Source of the DNA: Bacteroidota bacterium
GTDB lineage: Bacteria; Bacteroidota; Bacteroidia; AKYH767-A; JABDAW01
Reading direction: 5' to 3'
DNA: 6,726 bases
NCBI GenBank assembly: GCA_023251595.1
Contig: JAHEYM010000225.1
Span: 1-6,726 of the forward strand
Shown: piece by piece, positions 6,330 through 6,726 of the stretch
How the letters are laid out: each line of letters opens with the position of its first letter
How positions within the stretch are numbered: the stretch's first letter is position 1
The notes under the pieces: model-generated
The model's input: only the letters and a program-made list of their open reading frames with translations
Database searches by the model: none
Told to the model about the DNA's origin: nothing
Position numbers and translations under genes: made by a program

Positions 6330-6726
6330 ATGAGATCGAACCTTTACAAACTCACTCGCAACGCGGTTCTTGCCATCTTAGGCATCTTCCCTCTTACCCA
6401 TGCGCTTGCTCAGCCGCTGGGTAGTTATGTAATTACACGGACAACGGGAGTAGCATATACTTCCATTGCTGCGACCGGCAACAATCCGACTTGGCGGGCT
6501 CCGGCATTCTCGTTTGTCACCGATGACAACATGTCGAATGCGGTGAATATTGGTTTTAATTTCACCTACGATGGGGCTGTCAAAACCCAAGTACTCGTAT
6601 GTACTAACGGATTCATTACTTTTAATACGGGTTTCGGCGGAAATGGAAATGGAGCTGGCGCCTATGGTTACGTAAACGAAGGAAGATGGAGTGGAACAGG
6701 AGCTGCAGCAACAGCTCAGTGTGCTG
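6330..6726 (+). CDS. Exported protein, N-terminal part (3' end outside window), probable surface or T9SS-family protein
   Basis: The frame opens with ATG at 6330 and stays open to the right edge, giving 132 visible residues. Residues 1-27 form a signal peptide: basic start (R2, K7, R10), hydrophobic core about 12-22 and a likely cleavage at ALA|Q (27/28). The mature part begins with a beta-rich segment containing DDNMSNAVNIGFNFTYDG (65-82) and VLVCTNGFITFN (88-99). This DD...IGF.F.Y.G...TNGF.TF pattern is common at the N-terminus of large exported Bacteroidota proteins that end in T9SS sorting domains. A Gly/Asn/Ala-rich stretch follows (100-130). The promoter, the signal peptide and the absence of stops support a real gene. 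Its C-terminus, and so any sorting domain, is not visible; export is well supported, while the T9SS route and function are inference. Confidence 0.75.
   Translation, partial: MRSNLYKLTRNAVLAILGIFPLTHALAQPLGSYVITRTTGVAYTSIAATGNNPTWRAPAFSFVTDDNMSNAVNIGFNFTYDGAVKTQVLVCTNGFITFNTGFGGNGNGAGAYGYVNEGRWSGTGAAATAQCA

Noticed and set aside
6378..6590. Open frame on the - strand opposite the second exported protein
   Set aside because: It lies wholly inside a gene with a clear signal peptide and promoter on the + strand, and its product has no recognisable features.

Overview
The window reads as a chromosomal segment from a member of the Bacteroidota. Four things support this. The 1146-residue secreted protein ends in a domain that looks like a type A sorting signal of the type IX secretion system (T9SS). 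Both secreted-protein genes are preceded by the Bacteroidota promoter form, TTTG, 20 bases, then TAnnTTTG. These genes also lack a Shine-Dalgarno site at the annotated start. Finally, pheT and pabB have the sequence character of that phylum. The species cannot be named from this sequence.

Layout: (1) 3-968, + strand: the C-terminal part of pheT, phenylalanyl-tRNA synthetase beta subunit, cut by the left edge. (2) 999-2330, - strand: a complete chorismate-utilising enzyme, called pabB because of its PIKGT motif. It converges on pheT with a 30-base gap. (3) 2331-2474: a divergent intergenic region with a clear + strand promoter and a possible 22-codon upstream reading frame that overlaps the next start. 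(4) 2475-5915, + strand: a large modular exported protein, with a signal peptide, an N-terminal beta-rich domain, two tandem fibronectin-III-like repeats, a beta-rich centre and a C-terminal sorting domain. (5) 5916-6329: a 414-base non-coding gap with a possible terminator at its left end, phased A-tracts and a second promoter of the same type. (6) 6330 to the right edge, + strand: the start of another exported protein, open to the end of the window.

The left third is housekeeping (translation and folate precursor synthesis). The right two thirds appear to be a surface or secreted-protein locus. The two exported-protein genes have near-identical promoter architecture and near-identical promoter-to-start distances (83 and 82 bases), so they may be expressed under similar conditions but from separate transcripts. 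No mobile element, CRISPR array, tRNA or rRNA is visible. I saw no clear new system. The most unusual points are the overlapping upstream reading frame with a better ribosome site than the main gene, and the C-terminal sorting domain without the usual PNP motif.
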